The notes: generated by a model not told the origin, from the letters alone. A stretch of 64,000 bases of DNA from Archivesica marissinica (GCA_014843695.1 CM026387.1:80176341-80240340); one strand, 5' to 3'. Positions 11,651-23,118 are shown, counted from the first letter of the stretch. Translations and numbers: made by a program.

Positions 11651-12140
11651 AAGCTGTCATGCCGCGACCAATCAGAAGCAAAGCTGTCATGCCGCGACCA
11701 ATCAGAAGCAAGCTGTCATGCCTCTACCAATCAGAAGAAAGCTGTCATGCCTCTACCAATCAGAAGCAAGCTGTCATGCCTCTACCAATCAGAAGCAAGC
11801 TGTCATGCCACGACCAATCAGAAGCAAGCTGTCATGTCTCTACCAATCAGAAGCAAGCTGTCATGCCTCTACCAATCAGAAGCAAGCTGTCATGCCTCTA
11901 CCAATCAGAAGCAAGCTGTCATGCCTCTACCAATCAGAAGCAAGCTGCCATGCCTCTACCAATCAGAAGCAAGCTGGCATGACTCTACCAATCAGACGCA
12001 AGCTGTCATGCCTCTACAAATCAGAAGTAAGCTGTCATGCCTCTACCAATCAGAAGCAAGCTGTCATGCCTCTACCAATCAGAAGCAAGCTGTCATGCCT
12101 CTACCAATCAGAAGCAAGCTGTCATGCCGCGACCAATCAG
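11651..12140. repeat. 29-bp minisatellite with a CCAATCAG box in each unit
   Basis: The unit is AAGCTGTCATGCCTCTACCA plus ATCAGAAGC (29 bp), about 17 copies, some with CCGCGA in place of CCTCTA. The unit is not a multiple of three and is open in all three forward frames, giving overlapping 29-residue protein repeats that are artefacts. Confidence 0.95.
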
Positions 12141-12276
12141 AATCATTCCAGGTGTTATTACACTTGCGTTGATATAAGAAAATATGTAACGGCTGTATTA
12201 CATTGAATACAAGCAAAGTCATGTGATAAAGAAATGCATGGTATATAAAACACAGTCATAGATTATATAATGCACA

Positions 12277-12550
12277 CAGACGGATCTGTAGTCCAGTAGT
12301 TAACATGTTGGACTGGTAATCCAGGGATCGCAGGTTCGATCCTCCATCTGACCCTAATAAAATTAACAGTCTTTCAGATGATACTTTAACCCGAGGTATC
12401 CTGTCGGTGCACTTAAAAGAACCAGAGGGGACTCTGGAATTGGTCTCTGTCTGTATCATTGCACTATCCTTCAATAATCTAAAATAACTAATCTCTTCCT
12501 GAGGCGGCGCCCATATGGGCAACCGGTAGCGACGATAAATAAACGTAAAC
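12277..12550 (+). mobile_element. tRNA-derived SINE, family B
   Basis: The head CAGACGGATCTGTAGTCCAG and B box CAGGTTCGATCC resemble a Thr-type tRNA (loop CTGGTAA). The body includes CCGAGGTATCCTGTCGGTGC; the 3' end is CGGTAGCGACGATAAATAAA. Other copies: 18100-18250, 32086-32370 (minus), 55115-55414 (minus). Confidence 0.88.
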
Positions 12551-12890
12551 AAACACAGTGTGCTGGGCAACATGTAGATTGATGGGCCAGAGAGGAGATA
12601 TAATATTGATGTTGGCCTTATGACAAAATTAACATTAATTCTCTCACACAAACATTGCACAAGAACGGTTGTCTTTACACAATGGATGAGGATTTGAAAA
12701 TAAATTGTGTTTTGCCAGATGACGGCTAAGTTGGTTGACTTATTCTGCTTCGTTATTCCTTGTGAAAAGAAACAGCTTTTTACAGCGTGTTCCAGTTTAT
12801 TCAGATGCAGGTCACAAATAGTGAAGATAATTCTCCCCCAAGAGAAATAATCATGCCCCATGATTTACTGTCCCTGAATAAAGTAAAGTG

Positions 12891-13093
12891 TTTTATTTAT
12901 TATAGTGTCGCCCCTATTGAAAGGGCCAGCCATTTTTGACTTATGAGACACCTCTTAAGAACAGCAGTACTTCCCGAATCCTAATCTTTAAGTAGCCCTG
13001 TTTTAACTAACTGGCAGCTCATCAACCTGCCATATCAGAATGAATCCGTGACGAGGTTCGAACCATCGACCTCGACGCCTTAACCACTAATAC
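12891..13093 (-). mobile_element. SINE-like element, family C
   Basis: The reverse strand has a tRNA-like start (TTAGTGGTTAAGGCGTCGAG, B box ATGGTTCGAACC) and ends GGCCCTTTCAATAGGGGCGA, matching 32411-32620. It abuts a family A SINE. Confidence 0.8.
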
Positions 13094-13316
13094 AAATTTA
13101 TTTGAGCTCGATTGCGAAACAAGTTCTTATATAACGTATATTAATCACTCTCGAGACCTCATTCCTGATGGAATCCATCGCCACGAGGGAGAGAGAAGAG
13201 GCAACGTGGAGTTTAAATGCCTTGCCTTAAGGGCACACTCGTAACGGCTCCAGCGGGGCTCGAACTCCGGGCATTTCGCACATGAAACGAACGCGCATCC
13301 ACTGCGCTATCACGAC
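13091..13316 (-). mobile_element. tRNA-derived SINE, family A
   Basis: The reverse strand has GTCGTGATAGCGCAGTGGAT (A box) and GAGTTCGAGCCCCGCTGGAG (B box), a body with TTAAGGCAAGGCATTTAAA-like sequence and the tail AGAGTGATTAATATA-CGTTA. The same family recurs at 20807, 52382, 54186 and 55674. Confidence 0.9.
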
Positions 13317-13560
13317 ATTGAACTATTAAACGTAGATGTGTGTTTCCAATTTGTGTTGTAATTGAACTTTCGTCATTACATTTCTGCTGCGTTACGACTG
13401 AATTGTGTTATGTATTTGTATTACTGGGTTTCTACCGCGCTATATGTTGTTACAATTCACGTAGTGTCATTATATTGTTACTGCGTTACAAATTGTGTTA
13501 CAAAGAAATGACGTTTTGCCAGTGACATTTTCCTACGGATATTGTTACCTACATGTACAT

Positions 13561-13713
13561 AGGATCTTGCATTCATGTTGATTTCATACCATATTTTATG
13601 AAACGAGTTTTGGAATTGTGCTATTAAGCTCGCCAAAAGGGCTCGTTTAATAGCAACATTCCAAAGCTATTTTCATTAAATATTGTATGAAATCAACACG
13701 AATGCAAGATTCT
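13561..13713. mobile_element. Foldback MITE
   Basis: Imperfect inverted repeat with arms of about 70 bp: AGGATCTTGCATTC at the left and GAATGCAAGATTCT at the right, hinge near 13635 (CTCGCCAAAAGGGCTCG). A diverged copy is at 10406-10505, showing dispersal. Confidence 0.8.
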
Positions 13714-13724
13714 GTTTATCACAT

Positions 13725-14457
13725 TACCATATACAGCTCGTATTAATCATATGTTTGCACACAATAACGCTGCTACTTTCATTTTGTCGCCAAACGTCAG
13801 CTTAAATAGTCATGACGTCACTAAATTGTCATGAATTCACTACGCAAAACAGCAGTGTATTTGCGGTTTAAACAGCGTTATAATTACATCAATACCTCTT
13901 TTTAATCGTCGCCTGTCTTATCTTTATCGTTAGTTTAGTTTAAGCATATTTTATGTTATCAATATTTACATCATGTTGTAACATTAATATACAAGAACAG
14001 ATGGATTAAATCGGAATCTAATATTACTTGGCAACATTAAACTGAGACTCATTAATCTCCGCCAAAGCCTTCGTAAGTTTCCGTGAACTACGACCAGGAC
14101 ATACGTTAGATTTTTACCGTTAATATTTGAATCAAGTCAGTAAGTAAGTGTACCATAATCTAAAGCTCATATTTTACTTCGGAAATCCGATTATTAACGA
14201 AGTAAGTTCACGGAATATGCAAATGTCTCAGTTTAATATTGCCAAACAATATCTTATTTTGATTGTCTCCATGACAGTGTATATACATGTATGAACGTGA
14301 CACGTTTTTATTCAACTGTAATAATATAAATAATAAATAATATGGAGATGATGACGATGAAGTAATCAATCACACTGGCTTACCAATCAGATTACGTTTA
14401 GGAAATGGTGAGGCGAGAGAGGGGATGGGGAGGAGAGAGAGAGGAGAGGAGAAGAGA

Positions 14458-14495
<38 letters not shown>

Positions 14496-16000
14496 AGAAG
14501 AGAAGAGAGAGAGAGAAAACGAGGTGGGAATGGTGGACATCGTTTATCGGTATGTACATATTCACCGTATTATTCATTATTACATTATTATTAAATATTC
14601 ATAATTTACAAATTATCCGGAATATTCTCTCTCAATCACTCAGAATCCGTACACGTTGTATTACACGTGTGTACATATATGTAGGACATTTTTAAAAATG
14701 AGTGCTAACTTGTTATTGAATTTATTTAACTCGTCTTTAAAAATCGATAAAAACGGGCCTATGTGGCTGGGCATGCCTGTTGAAGAATTCAACGATAGGG
14801 CAGGTTTTGTAATGTCAATAACCCGTCGTGCAGGATTTATAGTGTTTATAACCTGATGATGATTTTCAGAATTGAGACACCATGTTGGTTGCTTAGTTTG
14901 TTTACACAGCGTATGAATACATACCGTGCTTACATGGCATAGTTATTTCACTAGTGTAATATGAAAAATATGCAATAGCGATATTACCCGTCTGCAGCGC
15001 AAATTATGTTATAAAATAATGTAAGAAACTGAATACAAGCAAAGTTATATGATAAATATTTCTTACCATCTTTATATGGGTTCACTTACAATTGTGCTCA
15101 ACACATCGCGGTATAGCCCGAACTGTACCTATTATATGCGCCATTAAACCAATAGGCCTACAGTCACTCATTAATACTCGCTTCTGCATGTTTTGGCAGA
15201 CAACTTCCCCAGATAATAATAAGTGCATGAAATAAGGATGCTACAGACGTATGTCGAAATGTTTGCATACTTCACGGCATTTTAAGGTACAAACATTTTA
15301 GATGAAAAATGCGAAGCATGAATAAAATATACCGAATATATTTCTTCAGATATTTTCTAAGAAAAATGTCCAGAACTGCCAGTTTTAAAACTGTCCGTAT
15401 CCGCCCCAAAGAACAAATCTAATGTATTTAATGTACTTCCGTCTTGACGTATATTGGATTACATTTTGTAAATGGCCTCCACTGTGGCCCGGAGCTATTG
15501 TTCTACCGAAGATATTGTTTTACCGGAGCTATTGTTCTACCGAAGATATTGTTCTACCGCAATATTGACATTATATTCCCGGTCCATTATTAATGGGGTC
15601 TAATTTAGTTTGCTATAATCTCAACTATTTCAAATAGGAAATATGATAGCGAGTCTCAAAGACGCAAAACGACATGATTCGTTAGAAAATGCATCCATTG
15701 AATAACCAGTGGTGTCCATGAAAAAATAAGGAATAAGCGACACTGGAAATATCTGTAGTGACAAGTTTAATGGGAATGTCATAGCGATTGCATTTTGTTA
15801 ATTTATCTGACATTATACTTTAACATCGTGGTTGTGAACATATCTGCGTGTCCTTGTGCTCGGCGTAAATGATGCTTTTTCAGTATTACATTCAATTATC
15901 TTCTATAATATATTAATTGGTTTACAAGCAATGTATGCTTCCATTTTATGGATTTGTGTGCACATGACAGTGGCCACTAAATTGCTTTCAGTAGAAGTGA
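13725..16000. other. No recognisable gene; GA-rich microsatellite at 14404-14522
   Basis: The only structures seen are the GA-rich low-complexity tract at 14404-14522 and a short local repeat of GAGCTATTGTTCTACCGAAG at about 15492-15560. Confidence 0.5.
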
Positions 16001-16612
16001 AATAATCAGTGTGTATATAAAATTAGTATGTGTATATGTACTGCATTATACCGCCATCATCCGCGGTGGCGTCCTTACTGCGCTGCAAGGGCGATGGAAT
16101 ATGGCCACAGAGCGCGTCGAGGTGATCATAGACGTGGCATAGGCGTTGTGGAAACGCCAGACATCGTATTGTGATCGCCATGGTCGCCAATGATCGCCGA
16201 GTTACGGCGTTTGTTTTGAGTATGTTAAAAACAAGCACCAATGTTCGGCGGTCTGACATGGAACGCGGTGATACCGCAGTGGGTTCACGAAGGTCGAGAG
16301 ACAAACGTCGTAACGTCTCCAGGAACGTAATACATACGTGCGTGGCAAAGACGCTGCAAAAAATGTAACAATTGCAACGGCGACTTCATGGTAACTCGTT
16401 ACTCTACAACTATGACATATACAGTATAACTACACAATGATTATCTTGAACGTTTCGACCATCTTTAGCCACCGTGACCACGTGGTAAAACGCCATGAGG
16501 TTTCCGTGCAGTCTAGATACACGTAGAATACGCATTTTTGGCAAGAACCCGATAAAAGCGGTGAGAGAGTCGCTGGATCGCAGGTGATCGCCGTTGCCAA
16601 GCCCATATATCT

Positions 16613-16774
16613 CAATAGAAACGCCATAAGCGCGGAGAGATCGTGGCGGGAGTGCCGTGAGAACACGGTATGGTCGCACAGATCGAGGTAAGACAATAGA
16701 AACACCATAAGCGCGGAGAGATCGTGGCGGGAGTGCCGTGAGAACACGGTATGGTCGCACAGATCGAGGTAAGA
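16613..16774. repeat. 81-bp direct duplication
   Basis: CAATAGAAAC-CCATAAGCGC at 16613 recurs at 16694, and the two 81-bp copies differ by one or two bases. The surrounding 16040-16860 is unusually rich in GGCGATC/GATCGCC words. Minus-strand frames are open across it (27-residue repeat), but I recognise no protein. Confidence 0.85.
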
Positions 16775-16895
16775 GCGCGGCTTTTTTTCAAGTTTTAATG
16801 TTTTAGGACTTTGTCTCGCATTGTGTTCACGCTTGTCGGCGACCTTGTACATTTTCTGTTCGCCGTTCGATCGCGGCTAGCCGCCGTTAGTTGAT

Positions 16896-16965
16896 TGATC
16901 TGGATACCTCATTCCTGGTGGAATCAATGGTCACGACGAAGAGCGAAGAGGCAATGTGGGATGTA
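16896..16965 (-). mobile_element. SINE family A fragment
   Basis: ACCTCATTCCTGGTGGAATC followed by a -CACGA-GA-GAGCGAAGAGGCAA run matches the middle of family A, diverged. Head and tail are not seen. Confidence 0.55.
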
Positions 16966-17213
16966 CGTAAGACACCCCACCAGTAGCATAGGACCCAGAT
17001 CATCACCCTATACTCCCAGTTAGAACTAATCATACATGCCAAACAACATAAACGATAGCAACCAAACAATTGATATAGAGATAATCTCAATAAACTTTAC
17101 GCTTTCGATTAAATCCATTTTCATTCTGTATACAATAGATATGTACTGTACATTATGAATGAATAAATATGTTTATAGTTTTATGTGATATATTAGTGAG
17201 ATGTAGTATTTAC

Positions 17214-17400
17214 GATTTGTGGTCGAGTGGTTAATGTCGTTGACTTAAATCACTCGCCCATATCCGCTGAATGTTCGAATTTCGTAGGGGTTGTCTGACG
17301 AATTGTTCCATGGGAGGAAACTATCTAGCTAGCTTACGGAAGTCTGTGGTTGTACTCGGGTTTCTTCCGCCAATAATAGTGTAACAAAATGAAAGTAACA
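17214..17400 (+). mobile_element. tRNA-derived SINE, family D (diverged)
   Basis: Head GGTCGAGTGGTTAATGTCGT with an eroded B box (ATGTTCGAATTTC), then GAGGAAACTATCTAGCTAGC and GTACTCGGGTTTCTTCCGCC, matching the reverse strand of 62122-62335. Confidence 0.65.
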
Positions 17401-17685
17401 ATATTGACTACTATGTAGTTGGGTTATGAATGTATATACGGATATTATGTCGTACCAGGGAAATGATTATTGGTTGAATGTAATGCTAAATGGGAATGAC
17501 TGTGTATCTAGAAGATATGGGGCATTGGTATCTTATTATATATGACCTATAAGGAAATTTCCCTTTTACTTTATCAAAATCCGACCATTACTATGCGAAT
17601 TAGATTTATCAGATAGATAAAATATGTTCTCCGTATTAGTTTATTTAATCCCAGTGTCTGATAAGAAACGAGTTCAATTGAATCA

Positions 17686-17989
17686 GTGTATATACACTCA
17701 CCTGATACACCCATGGAAAATGCGTGTATATACACTCACCTGATACACCCATGGAAAATGCGTGTATATTCACTCACCTGATACACCCATGGAAAATGCG
17801 TGTATATACACTCACCTGATACACCCATGGAAAATGCGTGTATATACACTCACCTGATACACCCATGGAAAATGCGTGTATATACACTCACCTGATACAC
17901 CCATGGAAAATGTGTGTATATACACTCACCTGATACACCCATGGAACATGCGTGTATATACACTCACCTGATACACCCATGGAAAATGC
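17686..17989. repeat. 38-bp minisatellite carrying CAG|GTGAGTG on the minus strand
   Basis: Eight copies of a 38-bp unit (GTGTATATACACTCACCTGA then TACACCCATGGAAAATGC). The reverse strand of each reads ATCAGGTGAGTGTATA, an optimal 5' splice-site consensus. I find no convincing exon at its upstream edge on that strand. Confidence 0.95.
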
Positions 17990-18099
17990 GTACATTCACT
18001 CACACAAGGGCTGTATTTATCTCACCAAGACTGTGAGAAAACTAGTTCTCGTGATAGCATCGTGAAATGTATCTTATATTCAAGAATAACGGTAGCTTA

Positions 18100-18250
18100 C
18101 AGACGGATCTGTAGTCCAGTTGTTAATACGTTGAACTGGTAATCCAGGGATCGCAGGTTCGATCCCCCGTCTGACCCTTATAAAATTAACAGCTTTTCAG
18201 TTGGGACTTTAAACCGAGGTTTCGTGTCGGTGCTTTACACCGTGCACGTA
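18100..18250 (+). mobile_element. SINE family B, 3'-truncated
   Basis: Head CAGACGGATCTGTAGTCCAG and B box CAGGTTCGATCCCC are intact; similarity fades after the GGTTTCGTGTCGGTGC segment. Confidence 0.85.
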
Positions 18251-18458
18251 ACATAACCTGAAAAATAACGCATGTGCACTCGGTGCTAGTTTGTTTACTT
18301 CTGTAGCGTCCCAGTGTCTCTAATTTGACAGATAACAGATGTTTGAAGTTTCGTGGTAATATTTCAATCAGTTTCGTGTATCTATCTCAGTAGTTGTGAT
18401 TTATTCCTGATAAATAGATAATGAAGAGCATGTTGTCCATTATTAAATGTTCAAATTG

Positions 18459-18576
18459 ATATCAACATCTCAGTGTGATATCAACATCTCAGTGTGTATC
18501 AACATCTCACTGTGATATCAACATCTCAGTGTGTATCAACATCTCAGTGTGTATCACCATCTCAGTGTGATATCAA
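18459..18576. repeat. 17-19-bp tandem repeat
   Basis: About six copies of ATCAACATCTCAGTGTG(AT). Confidence 0.9.
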
Positions 18577-18601
18577 TCAAGTTACCTCTGGTCGATACTT
18601 A

Positions 18602-19081
18602 TGCTGATATGAAACTAGCCACGTAATAACCCCTGCTGATATGAAACTAGCCACGTAATAACCACTGCTGATATGAAACTAGCCACGTAATAACCCCTGC
18701 TGATATGAAACTAGCCACGTAATAACCACTGCTGATATGAAACTAGCCACGTAATAACTCCTGCTGATATGAAACTAGCCACGTAATAACCCCTGCTGAT
18801 ATGAAACTAGCCACGTAATAACCCCTGCTGATATGAAACTAGCCACGTAATAACTCCTGCTGATATGAAACTAGCCACGTAATAACCCCTGCTGATATGA
18901 AACTAGCCACGTAATAACCCCTGCTGATATGAAACTAGCCACGTAATAACTCCTGCTGATATGAAACTAGCCACGTAATAACCCCTGCTGATATGAAACT
19001 AGCCATGTAATAACCACTGCTGATATGAAACTAGCCACGTAATAACTCCTGCTGATATGAAACTAGCCACGTAATAACCCC
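18602..19081. repeat. 32-bp minisatellite, 15 copies
   Basis: The unit TGCTGATATGAAACTAGCCA plus CGTAATAACCCC is 32 bp; 480 bp is exactly 15 units. Variation is nearly confined to the last two or three bases. Confidence 0.96.
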
Positions 19082-19156
19082 TAAGTCATTGGTGATAGCC
19101 ATCCCATTAAACAATGTAAGAAATCAACTGGGATACAAAATGGGGAATATATAATA

Positions 19157-19353
19157 CAGTCTACATCCGTTATGTCGAATTCCGTCGGACCGAACAAAAT
19201 ATTTCGACATAACCGAAGTTTGACTTACCGAAATTCGAAATAAACGGAGCCAGTTATATGTAAAATGATAGTGTCTGAAACGGGACTTTGATCCGACTTC
19301 GAGTTAACCGGAGAATTCGACATAACCGACTTTGACAGAGCGTATGTAGACTG
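19157..19353. mobile_element. TA-flanked MITE, family 1
   Basis: 197 bp, CAGTCTACATCCGTTATGTC at the left and CGTATGTAGACTG at the right, TA on both sides; same length and structure as 8319-8515. Confidence 0.88.
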
Positions 19354-19481
19354 TACTGCTTCTAGTAAAATTATAATGTATAATAACGATTGACGTACTG
19401 TATATGCTATTTTGGTTATTGTAAGCTTATGTATCTGTGTTCTTCTCCAAAAGCTGTCAAGTGACAGTGACTATAGGATTA

Positions 19482-19659
19482 CAGTCAAACGTGTATTAAG
19501 CAGCCAGCAAAGGGAGTCAGAGAAAGTGGCTGCTTAGCACAGGTGGCTGCTTAATACAGGTCAAATGTATAGTAAAACAACATATTTGGAATCTTGAAAC
19601 TGGCTGCTTAATACAGGTTGGCTGCTTAATAGAGGTGACCACTAACACAGGTTTGACTG
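19482..19659. mobile_element. TA-flanked MITE, family 2 (CAGTCAAAC ends)
   Basis: 178 bp between TA dinucleotides, left end CAGTCAAACGTGTATTAAGC, right end CACTAACACAGGTTTGACTG. The inside repeats GGCTGCTTAATA-AGG words. CAGT ends and TA target fit pogo/Tigger-type mobilisation. Other copies: 10078-10149, 22455-22629, 56026-56203. Confidence 0.85.
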
Positions 19660-19680
19660 TATATTATGTATGCATTGCAT

Positions 19681-19836
19681 TAGCCTGGGAACAGGCGTCG
19701 ATATAGTTTGCCTGGTCAGTCAAAATAAATATAGTTTAACACCGAGACTATTAATTGGGCCGGATTGAGTTTCTGATCATGTGTCATTTTGCCAGAAGTT
19801 AAAAAGTGAAAAATCGACAGACTTGAACCCAGGCTA
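19681..19836. mobile_element. MITE, family 3, with 9-bp target duplication
   Basis: 156 bp, ends TAGCCTGGG and CCCAGGCTA, flanked by GCATTGCAT at 19672-19680 and 19837-19845. A 9-bp duplication fits Mutator-like (or, less well, hAT) mobilisation. A longer relative is at 62388-62609. Confidence 0.88.
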
Positions 19837-19845
19837 GCATTGCAT

Positions 19846-20779
19846 GTGTCTCATGTCTTTGTTTATGTACACAACTGTGATTATGAAAATAAACTTGAAA
19901 CTTGATGTGATTGTTGTGTGTATTAAAGTGTGTAAATGTGCTCAGAGTTTGTATGCATACACCTGGTGCTGGTATCCGTGACTGTGAAATAAGCTACCCC
20001 AACCCCCGTGTCCATTCTGTGACAAATAGCTGGAAAGTCGCTCTAACCTCGGCTATCAATCAACCAGACTGAATCCGCAAAGTGATTTTGCAGTGTATTT
20101 TCTTTTTACGATTTCTAATCACTAATGCTTTGCTTCGTCCATCAACAGTTACTATTCGTCAACACATAAATAAATAATGTTTATCTGTCTGAATCATTCG
20201 CTACATATATTTGCTTGATTGTCAATTCGTGCCCATTGTCAGCATGCAGCGATATCGTTAGATGGAACGATCCCAGTAATGCACTGTGAACCGACTTGTT
20301 CACCATTACAGCATCTATCGTCTACCGCGTCGTCTTCGATTGTATGTTATTATTTATGTATTAGTTCTAATGACATATGACACTCTGTAACGGTAAATAT
20401 TGAGTATATCTCATAAAACTGCCTTCTCTTCACTATCCAGATCAATTGTTTACGGCCGGTTTAAAACTGGATACCTAATAAATATCTGTGTTGCCAAATA
20501 ATACATAATATTTCCGTTTGCAATTGCAAAATATATTGGCGGGGGATTTAACTAACGTATATGTATTCTGTCTGCAATAGAGTTCTGCACGTGTATGATG
20601 TCGTACGACGGTTTAACACAACTGCATTAGCTTCAGTTCTAGCTATATACCTAATAAATGCGAAGAAACCACTACCACTGTTCATTTGAGTATCGAAGCT
20701 TACAGGCTGAAGCATAAATCTGAACTATGTAACGAATTCTCCAGTACACACTCGCAGTCTATTAACATGTTTTGCAGGC
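19846..20779. other. No recognisable gene
   Basis: Near 19880-19905 the sequence ending GAAAATAAACTTGAAAC may be a LINE 3' end. Nothing else is recognised. Confidence 0.35.
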
Positions 20780-21230
20780 TTAAAAGTCATACCAACAGCT
20801 TAGGTCGTGATAGCACATTGGTAGTGCGTTCGCTTCATGTGCGAATGGCCCGGAGTTCGAGCCCCGCTGGAACCGTTAAGATTGTGGACTTAGGCAAGGC
20901 ATTTAAATTCCGCAATGCCTTGTCTCTCCCTCGTGACGACGGATTCTATCAGGAATGATGTCTTGAGAGTGATTATTATATGTTGTAAGAACTTGTTTCG
21001 CAATTGAGCTCAAATTAATATGTATAAACTAACAGCTTTAGTCATATGGCGACTCTCCAGCTATTATTGGTGGAGGAAGACACCGGGTGCCCCTCCGAGC
21101 AGTATTTCAGGCACGTGTGGGCACTCGGTTAGACCAACCAACCTTCCGCAAGCCAGCTGGAACCCTTCCACACTGGAAAGAATTCAACATCCCCAACGGT
21201 GAGGTGCATGTGATTTGACTAAACCACACG
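20780..21230 (-). mobile_element. SINE family D, interrupted by a family A SINE
   Basis: Family D sequence (GTCATACCAACAGCTTAGGT) stops at 20806 and resumes at 21031 with AACAGCTTTAGTCATATGGC and CTCCAGCTATTATTGGTG. The insert between is a complete family A element, so D is the older insertion. Confidence 0.8.
20807..21030 (+). mobile_element. tRNA-derived SINE, family A, nested in family D
   Basis: A box GTGATAGCACATTGG, B box GAGTTCGAGCCCC, body GGCAAGGCATTTAAATTCC, tail ending AATATGTATAAACT. It is flanked by AACAGCTTAGGTC (20794-20806) and AACAGCTTTAGTC (21031-21043), a 13-bp target duplication with one change. Confidence 0.9.
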
Positions 21231-21820
21231 CCGAACTTAAGCTCACTATACTTGACTGTTCATCACGAACCGCGATGTCGCCGAACTTTAGCTCACTACA
21301 TACGTGTGCATCACGAGCCACGTTATCAAAGAACATACGTTCACTATCTGTGTGTGCATAACGAACCGCGATATCGCCGAACTTTAGCTCACTATCTGCT
21401 TGTGCATAACGAACCGCGATATCGCCGAACTTTAGCTCACTACATACTTGTGCATCACGAGCCACGTTATCAAAGAACATACGTTCACTATCTGTGTGTG
21501 CATAACGAACCGCGATATTGCCGAACTTTAGCTCACCATCTGCTTGTGCATAACGAATCGCGATATCGCCGAACTTTAGCTCACTATCTGCTTGTGCATA
21601 ACGAACCGCAATATCGCCGAACTTTAGCTCACTACATACTTGTGCATCACGAGCCACGTTATCAAAGAACATACGTTCACTATCTGCGTGTGCATAACGA
21701 ACCGCGATATCGCCGAACTTTAGCTCACCATCTGCTTGTGCATAACGAACTGCGATATCGCCGAACTTTAGCTCACCATCTGCTTGTGCATCACGAACCG
21801 CGATATCGCCGAACTTAAAT
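21231..21820. repeat. 48-bp minisatellite with two interspersed variants
   Basis: The unit ACGAACCGCGATATCGCCGA then ACTTTAGCTCACTATCTGCT and TGTGCATA is 48 bp, about 12 copies. A second variant (GAGCCACGTTATCAAAGAAC) recurs, giving a higher-order pattern. Open frames on both strands follow from 48 being a multiple of three. Confidence 0.95.
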
Positions 21821-22199
21821 TCACTACATGCTTTTATTTGATCATTTACTGTTTCTATTTACTATACGCCAAACAGTGGTTTCTGTTTATTTCCGCAAAT
21901 TTATAAATCAAGTGCATTCTCTTTTTCCAGCAGGAAGTGTGTACGCATTGTCTACGAAGCCACTATTTGAAATTACTTTGTAGTCCAAGTACGACCATAC
22001 ATTATTTCTCGGTCTACCATCAGATAACGATTTGTAATACTGTGCCTTCATTAAATTTAAATTATGCCTAAGATTATTTTCCAGGAAAATAAGTGAAATA
22101 ATGACATTATCGAGTACATCTTGTCAATATATGTAAGTGCTATTTCTACGTTTCAATGTGGTTTTCATAAAATACAAGTACATGAAAAACTGTTCTTAG

Positions 22200-22345
22200 T
22201 CCGTTCCAGGACATGACCAAGTCTCTGGTGAATACAGACACCTTGTCAGAAGGGGTGAAACTGAGCATTCTGGAGCAGAAGTTAGCCAGACTGAGCACTG
22301 CACTAGAACGGGAGAGGAAATATGACGCTGAAAGTCAACTGGACA
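22200..22345 (+). CDS. Putative internal coding exon with coiled-coil sequence
   Basis: The exon is bordered by an acceptor (CTGTTCTTAG at 22190-22199) and a good donor (ACA|GTATGT at 22346). The open frame encodes about 48 residues starting PFQDMTKSLVNTDTLSEG and continuing with a charged heptad-like stretch (ILEQKLARLSTALERERK), consistent with a coiled coil. The frame stays open for 12 more codons past the donor before TGA. I recognise no family. No partner exon was found in the next 1.5 kb. It may belong to a plus-strand gene, or be a stray duplicated exon. Confidence 0.5.
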
Positions 22346-22454
22346 GTATGTCTCCCAAGAAAAAATGGACAAATAGATTTGCATTGTATTGATACGGTTT
22401 CATTATTTCACCGGTATTGCACAATGCTTATTTCATCATTCGTGTGTACAGCCT

Positions 22455-22629
22455 CAGTCAAACATGTCTTAAGCAGCCAGCCATGTGAATCACAGAATGT
22501 GGCTGCTTAACACAGAGGGCTGCTTAATAGAGGTCAAATGTATAATAAAACAACATATTAGGAATCTGAAAACTGGCTGCTTAAATAAATGCAGGTTAGC
22601 TTCTTAATGGGGGTGACCACTATTGACTG
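22455..22629. mobile_element. MITE family 2, diverged
   Basis: Left end CAGTCAAACATGTCTTAAGC, right end ACCACTATTGACTG, same GGCTGCTTAA internal words as 19482-19659. Confidence 0.8.
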
Positions 22630-22879
22630 TATATATTACATAACAGGACAATTTGAAAAGAGTGTTTTTATCTCCGAGATGGAAAATGGGTCCGACACTG
22701 TATCATCTTACGATACGTTGACGGCAGTAAATATTTGCAAAATTATGACAATGTTTTTGCATGGAGTGGCTGGAATTGTCTTCTATTTTCACTTCTCTCT
22801 ACTTATCCTCCTCTATTCTGCTGTATATAAACTGTGATCTAAATTTATATATCTTTTACTTATATTATCTTCTATATTC

Positions 22880-23118
22880 TAATCTGTATCTCATTCTCCT
22901 ATGTTTACATAAACAGATTTGGGGAGGGTAGTTTACTAATGTTGATAGAACTTGTTGCCCAACCCATTTTGCATTTTATCACATATAATGAATGTTAAGT
23001 CTATATGTACTATATATGTAAAATAGCAAATAAAATATGATTAAACATGGTAGATTAACTTTTGCTAAATGAGTACTCTCGTTAAATAAAGTCTTTATTA
23101 TTATTATTATTATTATTA
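22880..23118 (+). mobile_element. Probable LINE 3' end with (ATT)n tail
   Basis: Sequence ending CGTTAAATAAAGTCTTTATT and then (ATT)n at 23098-23117 looks like the 3' untranslated end of a non-LTR retrotransposon with a microsatellite tail. No coding part is attached. Confidence 0.4.

Noticed and set aside
11617..12206. Three overlapping forward frames of 121-176 codons
   Set aside because: A 29-bp unit without stops is open in all frames; protein repeats are only frame-shifted readings of one unit.
16023..16852. Minus-strand frames of 93-140 codons
   Set aside because: No recognised domain or splice context; the repeat of 27 residues comes from the 81-bp DNA duplication.
21184..21818. 162- and 188-codon frames on opposite strands
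   Set aside because: 48-bp repeat artefacts.
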